Assembly (NCBI GenBank): GCA_028285495.1
Contig: JANQPB010000015.1
Coordinates: 186,001 to 250,000 of the forward strand
Source of the DNA: Acidimicrobiales bacterium
GTDB lineage: Bacteria > Actinomycetota > Acidimicrobiia > Acidimicrobiales > SZUA-35
Direction of reading: 5' to 3'
DNA: 64,000 bases
A program made the position numbers and the translations under genes. Positions 7,449 to 16,386 of the stretch are shown here, in pieces (within the stretch, counting starts at the first letter, position 1; the number at the start of each line of letters is the position of its first letter). The notes beneath the pieces are model-generated. The model saw nothing but the letters and a program-made list of their open reading frames with translations, made no database searches and was not told the origin of the DNA.

Positions 7449-8977
7449 TGCTGGCGTTCAACCTGCTCGACGGGTTCTCGGCCGCGCTCACGCCGGAGAA
7501 CATCGCGCTCGCGCTGCTCGGCTGCCTGCTCGGCACGCTCATCGGCGTGCTACCCGGGATCGGGCCGATCACCGGGGTGGCCATCCTGTTCCCGATCACC
7601 CTGTCGCTCGGCTTGGAGGACGCCTCGACGCTGATCCTCCTGGCCAGCGTCTACTACGGCAGCCAGTACGGCGGCTCGACCACGAGCATCCTGCTCAACG
7701 TGCCCGGCGAGGCCTCGTCGGTGGTGACCACCCTCGACGGCTATCAGATGGCCAGACAGGGTCGGGCCGGTCAGGCCCTCGCCATCGCCGCCATCGGCTC
7801 ATTCGTCGCCGGCACCGGCTCGGTGATCGGGCTGATGGCCTTCGGGCCGCCGCTGTCGGAGGTCACCACGCGGTTCCAGTCTCCCGAGAAGTTCCTCGTC
7901 GTCGTGCTCGCCTTCGCCACCGTGTCGAGCCTGGCGGGGAGCAACATCTTCAAGGGCCTGCTCGCCGTGGTGTTCGGGGTCATGCTCTCGACCGTCGGGA
8001 TCGATCTGCAGACCGGTGTGCCCCGCTACACGTTCGGCGAGCTCAAGCTGCAGGAGGGCATGGACTTCGTCGTCATCGCCATCGGCCTGTTCGCGGTGAG
8101 CGAAGTGCTGACCTTGCTCGAGGACACGGTGCGGGGCGAGAAGGTCGTCTTTCAGAAGGCCGAGCGGATCTGGGTCACGTTCCGTGAGTTCCTCTTCTCC
8201 CTCGGGGCGATCATCCGGGGCAGTGTGATCGGGTTCTTCGTCGGGCTCCTGCCCGGAACCGGGGCCTCGGTCGCCGGCTTCATGTCCTATGGGCTGGAGA
8301 AGCGGATCTCCGACGTCGACGAGACGTTCGGCAAGGGTGACATCCGTGGGGTGGCCGCCCCGGAGTCGGCCAACAACGCAGCGGCCGGGGGGTCGCTCGT
8401 CCCCTTGCTCACGCTCGGCATCCCCGGGTCGGGCACGACGGCTGTGCTGCTCGGGATCCTGATCTCGATGGGCATCCGCCCTGGCTCGGGCAACGTGTTC
8501 TCCGAGACGCCCGAGCTGATCTGGACGCTGATCGCCTCGATGTACATCGGCAACCTGATGTTGCTGCTGCTGAACTTCCCGCTGGTCAAGGTGTTCGTCA
8601 AGATCCTCGAGATCCCACCGTGGTTCCTGATGCCGATGATCCTCGTGATCTCCTACATCGGCGTGTACTCGGTCAACAACAGCGGGCTCGACATCACGAT
8701 CATGACCCTGTTCGGCCTGATCGGCTTCCTGCTCCGCAAGCTCGACGTTCCCCTGGCCCCGATCCTCATGGGGCTGATCCTGGGTGACGACCTCGAGCAG
8801 AACTTCCGCCGGTCGCTCGTGGCCAGCCAGGGCTCCTACTCGACGTTCTTCGACGGGATCCTCAACGTCGCGCTCATCCTGCTCAGCATCGTGGTCCTGT
8901 TCCTCCCGCAGATCCTCAGCCGCGCTCGGGGCGCGAACGTCAAGGACGAGTTCGCCGACGCTGGCGCCGAGGTCTGA
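7448..8977 (+). CDS. tctA: Tripartite tricarboxylate transporter, large membrane subunit (TctA)
   Basis: 509 aa, the normal TctA length, with about 11 hydrophobic segments. The duplicated family signature is present in both halves: GTLIGVLPGIGPITG near residue 30 and GFFVGLLPGTGASVAGFMSYGLE near residue 275. PESANNAAAGGSLVPLLTLGIPGS is the conserved central loop. It forms the ion-driven translocation channel with TctB and receives substrate from TctC. Although the frame is open further upstream, the ATG at 7448 matches the family N-terminus and gives the TGATG overlap with tctB. Confidence 0.94.
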   Translation: MLAFNLLDGFSAALTPENIALALLGCLLGTLIGVLPGIGPITGVAILFPITLSLGLEDASTLILLASVYYGSQYGGSTTSILLNVPGEASSVVTTLDGYQMARQGRAGQALAIAAIGSFVAGTGSVIGLMAFGPPLSEVTTRFQSPEKFLVVVLAFATVSSLAGSNIFKGLLAVVFGVMLSTVGIDLQTGVPRYTFGELKLQEGMDFVVIAIGLFAVSEVLTLLEDTVRGEKVVFQKAERIWVTFREFLFSLGAIIRGSVIGFFVGLLPGTGASVAGFMSYGLEKRISDVDETFGKGDIRGVAAPESANNAAAGGSLVPLLTLGIPGSGTTAVLLGILISMGIRPGSGNVFSETPELIWTLIASMYIGNLMLLLLNFPLVKVFVKILEIPPWFLMPMILVISYIGVYSVNNSGLDITIMTLFGLIGFLLRKLDVPLAPILMGLILGDDLEQNFRRSLVASQGSYSTFFDGILNVALILLSIVVLFLPQILSRARGANVKDEFADAGAEV

Positions 8978-9027
8978 GTGCGAGCCGCAGGGCAGTCGCG
9001 CCCCAGGTTCTGAGCGCTCCATCGACC

Positions 9028-9951
9028 ATGCTGCTCGCCATCCTCGGACTGGCCGTCGGCGTCGCGGTACTCGTCGCCGCTGCCGAGCGCTCCGTCGGTG
9101 AAGCCGAGGCGTTGACCAAACGGCTCGGGGTCTCCCCGGTCGTGGTCGGGGCCCTCGTCGTCGGGCTCGGTACTTCGCTGCCGGAGATGGTCGTCAGCGG
9201 CCTGGCCGCCGCCCAGCGTGACACCATCGACCTCGCCATCGGCAACTTCATCGGCTCCAACGCGGCCAACATCACGCTCGTCCTTGGGGCCGGCGCGGTG
9301 ATCACCGACGTCACCGCTCGCCGCTCGGTGTACCGGCGCGAGGGTGGATTGGTCCTGGCTTCAACCGCACTGGTCAGCGTGTTCATCCTCGACGGATTCC
9401 TCGCCCGCTGGGAGGCCGTTGCACTGGTTGTGGCCATGGCCGCAGCGGCCGTGACCCTTGCAGTCGGACCGAACGGAGATGGACCGCCGACGACGTCGAC
9501 CGACGCCGAGACGTCGGGACTCGGCCGATCGATGGCCACGATCGTCGGAGGCTTGCTTGCCGTGGTGCTCGGCGCACAGCTCCTCGTGGCCAGTGCGATC
9601 TCGATCGCCGAGCGACTCGGTGCGTCCGAGGGTTTCGTTGGACTCACCGTCGTGGCGATCGGAACGAGCCTGCCCGAGCTCGCCACGACGATCGCATCGG
9701 CTCGCCGGCGATCGGTGGAGATGATCATCGGCAACATCTTCGGCTCGAACGTCTTCAACAGCCTGGCCGTCGCCGGCGTCGCCGGCCTCGTCGGCACCGG
9801 CCGCCTCAGCCAGACCCCGACGGTCAGCATCGGGGTCATGGCCGGTGTCACGCTCCTCGCCGTCATCGCTAGTGCCGTCGGCCGATCGTTCTCCCGCCGA
9901 GACGGACTCGGACTGTTGGCCGCCTATCCGCTCATCGTCCTCGCTGGGTGA
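9028..9951 (+). CDS. Cation/Ca2+ antiporter, CaCA family (YrbG-like)
   Basis: 307 aa, about ten hydrophobic segments, with the two inverted alpha-repeats that define the Ca2+:cation antiporter superfamily. Repeat 1 is GLGTSLPEMVVS with GNFIGSNAANI (about residues 46-80), and repeat 2 is AIGTSLPELATTI with GNIFGSNVFNSLAV (about 210-248). The acidic residue in each TSLPE coordinates the cation. Homologues such as E. coli YrbG exchange Ca2+ or related cations for Na+/H+ at the cytoplasmic membrane. It starts 50 bp after tctA on the same strand and might be co-transcribed, but a functional link with carboxylate uptake (for example metal-citrate uptake) is speculation. Confidence 0.88.
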   Translation: MLLAILGLAVGVAVLVAAAERSVGEAEALTKRLGVSPVVVGALVVGLGTSLPEMVVSGLAAAQRDTIDLAIGNFIGSNAANITLVLGAGAVITDVTARRSVYRREGGLVLASTALVSVFILDGFLARWEAVALVVAMAAAAVTLAVGPNGDGPPTTSTDAETSGLGRSMATIVGGLLAVVLGAQLLVASAISIAERLGASEGFVGLTVVAIGTSLPELATTIASARRRSVEMIIGNIFGSNVFNSLAVAGVAGLVGTGRLSQTPTVSIGVMAGVTLLAVIASAVGRSFSRRDGLGLLAAYPLIVLAG

Positions 9952-9956
9952 TGCCC

Positions 9957-9974
9957 ACTGCGGTGCCACGCAGT
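9957..9974. terminator. Short hairpin between convergent genes, possible bidirectional terminator
   Basis: ACTGCG-N6-CGCAGT forms a perfect 6-bp stem in the 22-bp gap between the stop codons of the antiporter (plus strand) and the response regulator (minus strand). There is no T-run on either side, so intrinsic termination would be weak; it may simply be a transcript-end structure. Confidence 0.35.
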
Positions 9975-10651
9975 CAGGAGACGAGGCGGAATCGGTGCCG
10001 GGGTCGTCCAGGCGTGCCGTAGTCGGGCACGAGCTCGGCGTCTCCGGCGTCGGCCAGGTGGCGGAGATAGCGGCGGACGCTGACCCGACTGATACCGGTC
10101 AGCTGGGCCACGTCCTCGGCCCCCATCGCATCGTCCGCCCCGGCCAGCGCTGACATCACCAGGGCCATCGTCTCCGCCGAGAGCCCCTTCGGGAGAGCCG
10201 TGTCCGGTCGACCTCGGCCGTTGAAGATGTGGTCGATATGCGGCTGATCCAGCTCGCCCTCGACCCGTAGCGACAGCCGCCAACGTCGGTACTCCTGCAT
10301 CCGATCGGTCAACTCCTCCCTTGCGAAGGGCTTCACGAGATAGTGGAGCGCCCCGAGATCGAGGCAGCGCTTGACGGTGGCGACATCGCGAGCCGCGGTG
10401 AGCACGAAGCAGTCGATGGAGAGCTCGTCGCGGAGCCGCCGGAGCACCTCGGTCCCCGAACCATCGGGCAGGTAGATGTCGAGCAGCACCAGGTCGGGAT
10501 CCAGCTCGCCGCACAGCTCAACCGCCCGGCCCGCCGACTGAGCGGTGCCGACGACCTCGAAGCCTTCGACGCCATCGACGAAGCCCTGGTGGATCTCCGC
10601 CACTCGGAAGTCGTCGTCGACGATGAGCACTGACACCGTCTCGTCAGACAT
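9974..10651 (-). CDS. CitB/DcuR-type response regulator
   Basis: 225 aa from the ATG at 10651. The receiver domain (residues about 5-125) has the acidic cluster DDD at 12-14, phospho-acceptor Asp58 (VLLDIYLPDG), the Thr region VLTAAR and Lys in LVKPF. The C-terminus has the CitB-family helix-turn-helix (AEDVAQLTGISRVSVRRYLRHL) followed by a basic wing (GTPGRPRHRFRL). It overlaps the 3' end of the sensor kinase gene by 8 nt, so they form one coupled system. CitA/CitB and DcuS/DcuR systems sense external C4/C6 carboxylates and switch on their transporters, so tctCBA, encoded convergently 1 kb away, is the obvious target. Confidence 0.9.
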   Translation of the reverse strand: MSDETVSVLIVDDDFRVAEIHQGFVDGVEGFEVVGTAQSAGRAVELCGELDPDLVLLDIYLPDGSGTEVLRRLRDELSIDCFVLTAARDVATVKRCLDLGALHYLVKPFAREELTDRMQEYRRWRLSLRVEGELDQPHIDHIFNGRGRPDTALPKGLSAETMALVMSALAGADDAMGAEDVAQLTGISRVSVRRYLRHLADAGDAELVPDYGTPGRPRHRFRLVS

Positions 10652-12323
10652 CGACCAGCGCCTCCTTCCTCGCAACCGATCGGCCGAGCACCAGCCTCAC
10701 CGAGAAGAGCGACCCGGAACCGAGCTCGGAGTCGACAGCGATGGACCCGTCGTAACGTTCGACGAGCTCGCGGACGAACGCAAGACCGAACCCCTCATGA
10801 CTCGGCGTGCCCTTCGTCGTGTAGCCGACCTCGAAGATGCGCTCGATCTCATCGGGAGGGATCCCCTCACCCGAGTCCGACACGTCGATCCGCACGTCGC
10901 CATCCTCGTGCCAGATCGCGACCTCGACCTCACCACCGCCGACCGTCCCGCCGCCGAGATGGTCGATGGCGTTGTCGACCAGATTCCCCACGATGGTCAC
11001 CAGATCGCGAGACACCGCGAGCTCGGTCTGCGGCAACTCCCCGATGTGGGTCAACAGCCGGACATGGCGCTCGGCGGCAATGGCGGCCTTGGCGAGAAGC
11101 GAAGCCACCACCAACGCGTCTCCGCCGGACCGGTTCTCGTAGAGGTCGGCCACCGCCCGCTCCGACGCCGAGTGGTCCATGACCACGGCCAGGACGTCGT
11201 CGTGGCGACCGAGCTCGATCAGGCCGGAGATCGTGTGAAGGTGGTTCGAGTGCTCATGGGCCTGGGCCCGCAGCGCCTCGACCAGGCTCTGGGCCGATTC
11301 CAGCTCACTCACGAGGCCCTGCAACTCGGTCCGATCCCGGAAGGTGTAGACCGCTCCCTCGTGCTTGCCCCTGATCGCAATGGGCGCCACCGTGACCAGG
11401 AGGCTCTGCGGCCCGACCTCCAGAGGAACGTTCCGCTGAGAACCCGGTCCTCCCGACAACGACAACAGCTCGGTGAGATCGTCACGATCGTCGATCGCTC
11501 GACCGACACTGTCGCGGTCGAGGGCGAGCATCATCGCCGCCTCGTCGTTCACCAGGGTCACCACACCGCCCTTGTCGACCGCCAACACGCCCTCGTGCAG
11601 CGCTCGCAGCATGCCGTCGCGGTGTTCATACAACGCCGCGATCTCCGGCGGTTCCAAGCCGAGCGTCTGACGGCGGATCACACGAGCGGCGACGTAGGCC
11701 GCCACGGCTCCGAAGAGGAACACGCCCCCGGCGACGAGCATGACGCCACCCATCCGACTCTGGACCGCGTCGGACACCTCGCCGGTCAACACGCCGACCG
11801 AGACGATCCCGATGACGTCCTCGCCGGTGCCGTCCCAGATCGGCACCTTGCCCCGAACCGACGGCCCCAGCGTGCCGGTCTCGACATACCAGTCGGAGAT
11901 GCCAGCCAGCGCCCTGCTGGGGCTGGTGGACACCTCACGCCCGATGCGCTCCGGGTTCGGGTGGGAGTGCCGAATCCCCTTCACGTCGGTGATGACCACG
12001 AACGACACGCCGGTGCGGAGACGCACGTCCTCGGCGATGTCCTGCATCTGCGGCGAGATTGCCCCGGCTTCCAGGAGATCGCGCACCTCCGGGATCTCCG
12101 CCACCGATTCGGCCACCGCCTGGGCACGAAGGCCGTACTGCTCTTCCAACGCGTCGCCGCTGCTCCGTGCGAAGGCAAACGAGACGGCGACCAACACCAA
12201 GCCGATCACGACGAGCTGCAGCGCCATCGCCCGCGTCACCAGACGGCGATGCCAAGGTGTCCGAACCACCTCACCAGTGTCCCACGATCGAATGCCCCGA
12301 CAAACCGGCCGAGGCACGAACAC
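10644..12323 (-). CDS. CitA/DcuS-type sensor histidine kinase
   Basis: 559 aa from a GTG at 12323; a GTG at 12269 is an alternative giving 541 aa. Order of domains: TM1 at about 33-52, an extracytoplasmic single-Cache-like sensor (about 55-185, containing FVVITDVKGIRHSHPNPERIG, the conserved ligand-pocket region of CitA/DcuS), TM2 at about 192-213, a PAS domain (about 225-335), a dimerisation helix with phospho-acceptor His356 in AHEHSNHLHTISGLIELG, and a HATPase domain (NLVDNAIDH, SDSGEGIP, EGFGLAFVREL). This architecture senses carboxylates outside the cell. It is paired with the CitB-like regulator downstream and probably controls the neighbouring TTT transporter. Confidence 0.92.
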   Translation of the reverse strand: MFVPRPVCRGIRSWDTGEVVRTPWHRRLVTRAMALQLVVIGLVLVAVSFAFARSSGDALEEQYGLRAQAVAESVAEIPEVRDLLEAGAISPQMQDIAEDVRLRTGVSFVVITDVKGIRHSHPNPERIGREVSTSPSRALAGISDWYVETGTLGPSVRGKVPIWDGTGEDVIGIVSVGVLTGEVSDAVQSRMGGVMLVAGGVFLFGAVAAYVAARVIRRQTLGLEPPEIAALYEHRDGMLRALHEGVLAVDKGGVVTLVNDEAAMMLALDRDSVGRAIDDRDDLTELLSLSGGPGSQRNVPLEVGPQSLLVTVAPIAIRGKHEGAVYTFRDRTELQGLVSELESAQSLVEALRAQAHEHSNHLHTISGLIELGRHDDVLAVVMDHSASERAVADLYENRSGGDALVVASLLAKAAIAAERHVRLLTHIGELPQTELAVSRDLVTIVGNLVDNAIDHLGGGTVGGGEVEVAIWHEDGDVRIDVSDSGEGIPPDEIERIFEVGYTTKGTPSHEGFGLAFVRELVERYDGSIAVDSELGSGSLFSVRLVLGRSVARKEALVDV

Positions 12324-12403
12324 CCGTCGCTCTCGCTGCGGATGCGGTCTCGAGCCACGGGACCTGGCGTTGCCTCCGAAGCCACTCGTCGGACCGCTGC
12401 CCG

Positions 12404-12689
12404 AATCTGGTCAACGACCGCAGCATCGCACCCGTCGGCGTCGACGAATCCGTCGACCAGCTCGATGCACAGCGCCTCGGTGGAGTCCTGGTCTCGCTCG
12501 ATGGCGCGTGGGGCGAAGAACGGCAGCAGCATCTTGCGCGTCCATGAGTGGATCGGCGGATCGGCCGAGATCGGCGCGAAGGAGATCTGCTGGGGGGCGA
12601 TGGGGGCACGCCGTGCGCATCTCGGCCCAGATCGGGACGGGGTCGTCGACGTCGGCCTGGTCGCGGATGTCGTACGGGTCCGTCGTCAA
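12404..12689 (-). pseudogene. Cytochrome P450 remnant (N-terminal pieces, internal deletion and frameshift)
   Basis: A TTG at 12689, overlapping the tautomerase stop (TTGA), begins TTDPYDIRDQADVDDPVPIWAEM, the usual start of actinobacterial P450s. After RTACP the reading changes frame near a C-run, giving APQQISFAPISADPP followed by HSWTRKMLLPFFAPRAIERD and ELVDGFVDADGCDAAVV, the P450 helix B'-C/D region. About 45 residues normally between the two pieces are missing. Recognisable sequence stops near 12404; the I-helix, ExxR and haem-binding cysteine are all absent, and the downstream DNA belongs to the sensor kinase gene. This is therefore the 5' relic of a P450 gene that was once the last cistron of the operon running from 18616. 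Confidence 0.75.
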
Positions 12690-13096
12690 CTCGCGGTCGC
12701 CTGGTCGGCGGGTTCCTTCCAGGCCTCCTCCTCGACACTTCCCGGTTCGGGCAGGAGCGCCCCGCCTTCCATCGTGTAGGACGCGTCGATGTCGGAGGTG
12801 GTGACCGTGACGGTCGACTCGTCGGCCGAGCTTCGCATCGTGACGGCCCGGCGGAGGCCCGAGACGATCGCCTCCTTCTGCTCCGCGGTCCGCCCGCTCC
12901 GGATTGACCCCCGGATGGAGCAGCGCTGACCCGGCTCGAGTCGACCTCGTTCGTCTTCGGCGAACAGGACGTGGACGAACGACCGGGGGGCGCCGGTCAC
13001 GGCACAGTGGACGTCGACCACGTCGCCGGCCAACGCCTGGCGGTTGTCGGTGCTCGGGATGAGGCCCGGTTCGGCGAGAACGCTGTAGAAGGGCAT
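12686..13096 (-). CDS. Tautomerase superfamily protein
   Basis: 136 aa, beginning MPFYSVLAEPGLIP. Removal of Met leaves the N-terminal proline that is the catalytic base in 4-oxalocrotonate tautomerase, MSAD, cis-CaaD and MIF relatives. The beta-alpha-beta pattern repeats (HCAVTGAPRSFVHVLF, then TAEQKEAIVSGLRRAV and STVTVTTSDID), so it is the long, double-unit type. A start at 13096 is supported by AGGAG upstream. The gene lies 25 bp behind molybdopterin oxidoreductase 1 and its stop overlaps the start of the P450 relic. It probably isomerises an enol/keto or dehalogenates an intermediate in the pathway encoded by this operon; the substrate is unknown. Confidence 0.8.
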   Translation of the reverse strand: MPFYSVLAEPGLIPSTDNRQALAGDVVDVHCAVTGAPRSFVHVLFAEDERGRLEPGQRCSIRGSIRSGRTAEQKEAIVSGLRRAVTMRSSADESTVTVTTSDIDASYTMEGGALLPEPGSVEEEAWKEPADQATAS

Positions 13097-13121
13097 GAGG
13101 TCGCTCCTGGTTGGTTGATTG

Positions 13122-15422
13122 CTAGCGGGCGGTGATCGGCTCGAGGCGGGCCGGGACGTGCTTGTGCCAGGGGGTGCCGGCGATGTCGTCCTTCCAGTCG
13201 AGCGCGGTGAGCTCGTTCGGGGCGACGCCGACGGTCCGGTGCTCACCCCGGTCGTCGGGATGCTCGACTCCGAAGCCGTTGGGGAGTGCGATGTGGCCCG
13301 CCTGCAGGGCGTCGTCGATGGCCACCGTCGGCTCGGCCGACCCGGTGGCGGTGACGAGCCGGACGCGGTCGCCGTCGACGAGGCCGTGGTGTTCGGCGTC
13401 GGTCGGGCTGATGGCGAGGGCGCCATGCTGATCGGCCTTGCGCCACGCCGGGTCTCGGATGATCACGTTGGCGGTGAACGAGCGCCGCTCCCCGGCCGAG
13501 AGCACCAGTGGATACTCGTCGGTGGCGTAGTCGGTCGGCAGGCCGGGCAGCTCGCGGAGCTTCTCGATCATCCGCGGGTTGTTGACCCGGATGGTCTGGT
13601 CGGTGGTGACGGTCAGGTCCCAGACCTCGTCGTAGGTGTGGCGGGTGAAGATGATTCCGTCGTCGCTGGCGAGCAGGGCGTCGAACACGGCGTCGCCGAG
13701 GGTCGAGCCGGGGTCGGCGTCGATGCCGGCTCGGCGGACCTGGTCGGGGTAGGTGGCGGCCACGCCCCGGGCCAGGCTCCAGAGGGCGGCGGCCGCCTCG
13801 AGCCCGTCGGGAAGGGTCGGGCCGAGCGTGCGGTACAGGAGCAGCGGTGCGATCGGGACCTGCTCGGGGTGGTGGGCGAGGTACTCGTCGAACACCGCGG
13901 TGAAGGCCGCTCGCCCGGTGGCGGCCGCATCCCGCAGCGGGGTCAGGTCGTCGAGGTCGTAGAGGCCGAGGGCCTCGGCGATGCGGGCGTGGATCTCGGG
14001 CTCGGCGAGGGTTCCGGGCAGCGGTTCGAGGACGGGCTTGCGCAGCGAGAAGGCGTTGTCGGGGAAGTGGAAGTTGAAGAAGACGGCCTCGGGCTTCTCG
14101 TACTGGGAGCTGGCCGGGAGCACGATGTCGGCCTGGCGGGCGGTCTCGGTCATGGCCACGTCGACCACAACCGAGAAGTCGAGGGCCCGCATGGCCTCCC
14201 GGAACCGACCGGAGTCGGCGAGGGAGTGGACCGGGTTGGCGCCCTCGATGATCATCGCCCGGAAGCGGTCGGGGTGGTCGGTGAGGACCTCGTCGCAGAT
14301 CGAGTTGCAGGGGATGAGCCCGGCGATGACCTGGGCCCCGGTGACCGGCGTCCGGCGACTCTCGGCGGTCGGCTTCAGCAGGCTGCCCCGCTTGCCGAAC
14401 CACGAGTGCGGGTGGTTGGCGCCGGGCTTGGCGAAGCTGCCGGCCAGCACCCAGAGGAGCCGTTGCAGGTAGGACACCAGGGTGGAGTTGGGGGCCTGCT
14501 CGATGCCGAGGTCCTCGAAGCTCGCCACCGACTCGGCCTGCCCGATCCGCTTGGCGACGGCGACCAGCTCGTCGACGGCCACGTCGCAGCGCTCGGCGAA
14601 GTCCTCGATGGGGACGTCCCGGAGGGCGGCGACGAGCGGCTCGACGTCGTCGACGTGGCGCTCGATGAAGCCGTCGTCGACGAGACCGTCGCGGACCATG
14701 ATGGCGAGGATGGCGGCGATGCAGAACGCGTCGGTGCCGGGGCGGACCTGGAGGTGGAAGTCGGCCAGCTCGGCCGACTGGGTCCGCCGGGGGTCGAGCA
14801 CGACCATCGACCGCTCGGGGTCGTTGGCGATGGCTCGCAGCGTCTTGCGGGCGTGGGGGAATCCGTGGGTCTGCCACGGGTTCTTGCCGACGAAGATCGC
14901 GACCTCGGAGCGGTCGAGTTCGGGACGGGTGTGGGTGCCCACGAGCTTGGCCTCGACCCAGGCCTCACCGGTCTTCTCCTGGGCGATGGCGTTGGACCGG
15001 TAGCGCACCCCGAGGCCGTCGGCCACGGCCTGGCCATAGAGGCCGTGCAGGTGGTTGCCCTGGCCGCCGCCGCCATAGCGGAAGACCGCCGCTCCCCCGT
15101 GGTCGCTCCGGACCCGACCGAGCCCAGCCGCCACCTCGGCGATGGCCTCGTCCCACGAGATGGGCTCGTAGGTGCCGTCGTCGCGGCGACGCATCGGCGA
15201 GGTCAACCGGCCGCGGTTGTTCTGGTAGTGGTCGAGCCGCAGCGCCTTCTCGCACGTGTAGCCCTTGGACTCGACGTGGGCCTTGTTGCCCCGGATGCGC
15301 TCGAAGCGGCGGCCGTCCAACCGGATCTCGATGCCGCAGTTCGACTCACACAGGATGCAGGCGGACTTCTTCCACTCGGACGACGGCTTCTGTTCCGACG
15401 ACACTGTTGGTTCGGACGACAC
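13122..15422 (-). CDS. Molybdopterin-dependent oxidoreductase 1 (DMSO reductase superfamily)
   Basis: 766 aa from a GTG at 15422 preceded by AAGGAGGG. The N-terminus binds a [4Fe-4S] cluster through Cys22, Cys25, Cys29 and Cys57 (CILCESNCG and YTCEKALR). Molybdopterin contacts include YGGGGQGNHLHGLYG, GKNPWQTHGFP, DPRRTQSAELAD, GTDAFCIAAIL, EGANPVHSLAD and QADIVLPASSQYEKP; the C-terminal cap domain begins near SAGERRSFTAN. No Tat signal is visible, so it is probably cytoplasmic. At the usual Mo-ligand position the sequence reads RSNAIAQEKTGEA (142-154), with no Cys, Sec or Asp. A close paralogue lies at 20758-23061. It sits between a desaturase-like gene (11 bp upstream) and a tautomerase (25 bp downstream). 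Its substrate is unknown. Confidence 0.87.
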   Translation of the reverse strand: MSSEPTVSSEQKPSSEWKKSACILCESNCGIEIRLDGRRFERIRGNKAHVESKGYTCEKALRLDHYQNNRGRLTSPMRRRDDGTYEPISWDEAIAEVAAGLGRVRSDHGGAAVFRYGGGGQGNHLHGLYGQAVADGLGVRYRSNAIAQEKTGEAWVEAKLVGTHTRPELDRSEVAIFVGKNPWQTHGFPHARKTLRAIANDPERSMVVLDPRRTQSAELADFHLQVRPGTDAFCIAAILAIMVRDGLVDDGFIERHVDDVEPLVAALRDVPIEDFAERCDVAVDELVAVAKRIGQAESVASFEDLGIEQAPNSTLVSYLQRLLWVLAGSFAKPGANHPHSWFGKRGSLLKPTAESRRTPVTGAQVIAGLIPCNSICDEVLTDHPDRFRAMIIEGANPVHSLADSGRFREAMRALDFSVVVDVAMTETARQADIVLPASSQYEKPEAVFFNFHFPDNAFSLRKPVLEPLPGTLAEPEIHARIAEALGLYDLDDLTPLRDAAATGRAAFTAVFDEYLAHHPEQVPIAPLLLYRTLGPTLPDGLEAAAALWSLARGVAATYPDQVRRAGIDADPGSTLGDAVFDALLASDDGIIFTRHTYDEVWDLTVTTDQTIRVNNPRMIEKLRELPGLPTDYATDEYPLVLSAGERRSFTANVIIRDPAWRKADQHGALAISPTDAEHHGLVDGDRVRLVTATGSAEPTVAIDDALQAGHIALPNGFGVEHPDDRGEHRTVGVAPNELTALDWKDDIAGTPWHKHVPARLEPITAR

Positions 15423-15433
15423 TGAACCCTCCT

Positions 15434-16378
15434 TCAGCGGAGCCGGATGGGGACGCGGGGCTCGGTCCCCGGTCCGGCGATGATCGCCTCGCGCTCGCGG
15501 AGGAGCGGGAGGAGCTCCCGGTAGGCGGCGCGGTACCGGTACCAGGGGATCGACGGGTAGAGGTGGTGGATCAGGTGCCGGTCCTGCTGCAGGAGCAGCC
15601 AGGTCGAACCGGGGAACAGGGTGATCCGGGTGGCGCCGAACCGGTCGGTCCGGTCGAAGGGGAAGTGCGGCAGCCACTGGAACAGGACCATCAGCAGGAA
15701 GAGGCCGAGTCGGGTCGGCAGCCACCACAGGAAGAGCACCGGCACGACGAGCCCGAGCGGAACCGACGCCGCGATGATGAGCAGGTGGGCCCGGGTCAGC
15801 CGGCGCTGCCGGGCCAGCTCGGCCTTGCGGTTGGCCGCCATCCGGGCCGGCGGCTCCATGCCGATCATCCGGAGGAGCCGGCGGTTGACGTGCACCCCAC
15901 CGGGCAGCGCGCCGACGACGGTCAGCACGTTGCCGATCATCCACTTCATCGGCAACTGGCCGAACGAGCCCTTCACGTTGAGGTCGGGGTCCTTGGCCGT
16001 GTTGGTGTGGGCGTGATGGCGGAGGTGGTGCTTGGCGTAGCTCTGGAACTCGATGCCGATCACCAGCCCGGCGATCGTGCCCCACGTCGTGTCCCAGGCC
16101 TGGCGGCTCGGGATCCGGCCGCTGATCGAGCGGTGGGTCGCATCGTGGTGGACCGTGTAGAGCGCATACGACACCCAGGCGTTCAGGAGCATCCCGACCA
16201 TGAGCGGGAGTCCGCCGACCGCCCACCAGACGATGACCCCGGCTCCGGCCGCGATCAGGCCGACCGTCAGCAGCACCGTCGGCCACCCGAACCCCTGCGA
16301 CAGCCGTTGGACCACGTCGCGTTCCCGTTCCGTCAGCGGTGTGGTCTTCGCCGTCGACGCCGCCCCTTGCTCACTCAT
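15434..16378 (-). CDS. Membrane fatty-acid desaturase/hydroxylase-like protein
   Basis: 314 aa from the ATG at 16378, with GAGGAG 6 nt upstream. It has four to five hydrophobic segments and the three histidine boxes of di-iron membrane desaturases and hydroxylases: HDATH (78-82), HHLRHHAH (117-124) and HLIHHLYP near residue 260. The HHLYPSIPWYRYR end resembles the beta-carotene hydroxylase/alkane-type desaturase group. These enzymes activate O2 with a di-iron centre and need an external electron donor. The gene starts 8 bp after the TetR stop and ends 11 bp before the molybdopterin oxidoreductase, so it belongs to the same transcript. In that context it may hydroxylate the pathway substrate rather than desaturate lipids, which is inference. 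Confidence 0.82.
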   Translation of the reverse strand: MSEQGAASTAKTTPLTERERDVVQRLSQGFGWPTVLLTVGLIAAGAGVIVWWAVGGLPLMVGMLLNAWVSYALYTVHHDATHRSISGRIPSRQAWDTTWGTIAGLVIGIEFQSYAKHHLRHHAHTNTAKDPDLNVKGSFGQLPMKWMIGNVLTVVGALPGGVHVNRRLLRMIGMEPPARMAANRKAELARQRRLTRAHLLIIAASVPLGLVVPVLFLWWLPTRLGLFLLMVLFQWLPHFPFDRTDRFGATRITLFPGSTWLLLQQDRHLIHHLYPSIPWYRYRAAYRELLPLLREREAIIAGPGTEPRVPIRLR

Positions 16379-16386
16379 GACACTCC

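Noticed and set aside
10545..12779. 744-codon open frame on the plus strand
   Set aside because: It is antisense to the sensor kinase, with Arg/His/Asp-rich low-complexity translation and no motif; long antisense frames are expected at this GC content.
13119..15425. 768-codon open frame on the plus strand
   Set aside because: Exact antisense of molybdopterin oxidoreductase 1, Gly/Val/Glu-rich translation without family features. The same holds for 20731-22668 opposite paralogue 2.
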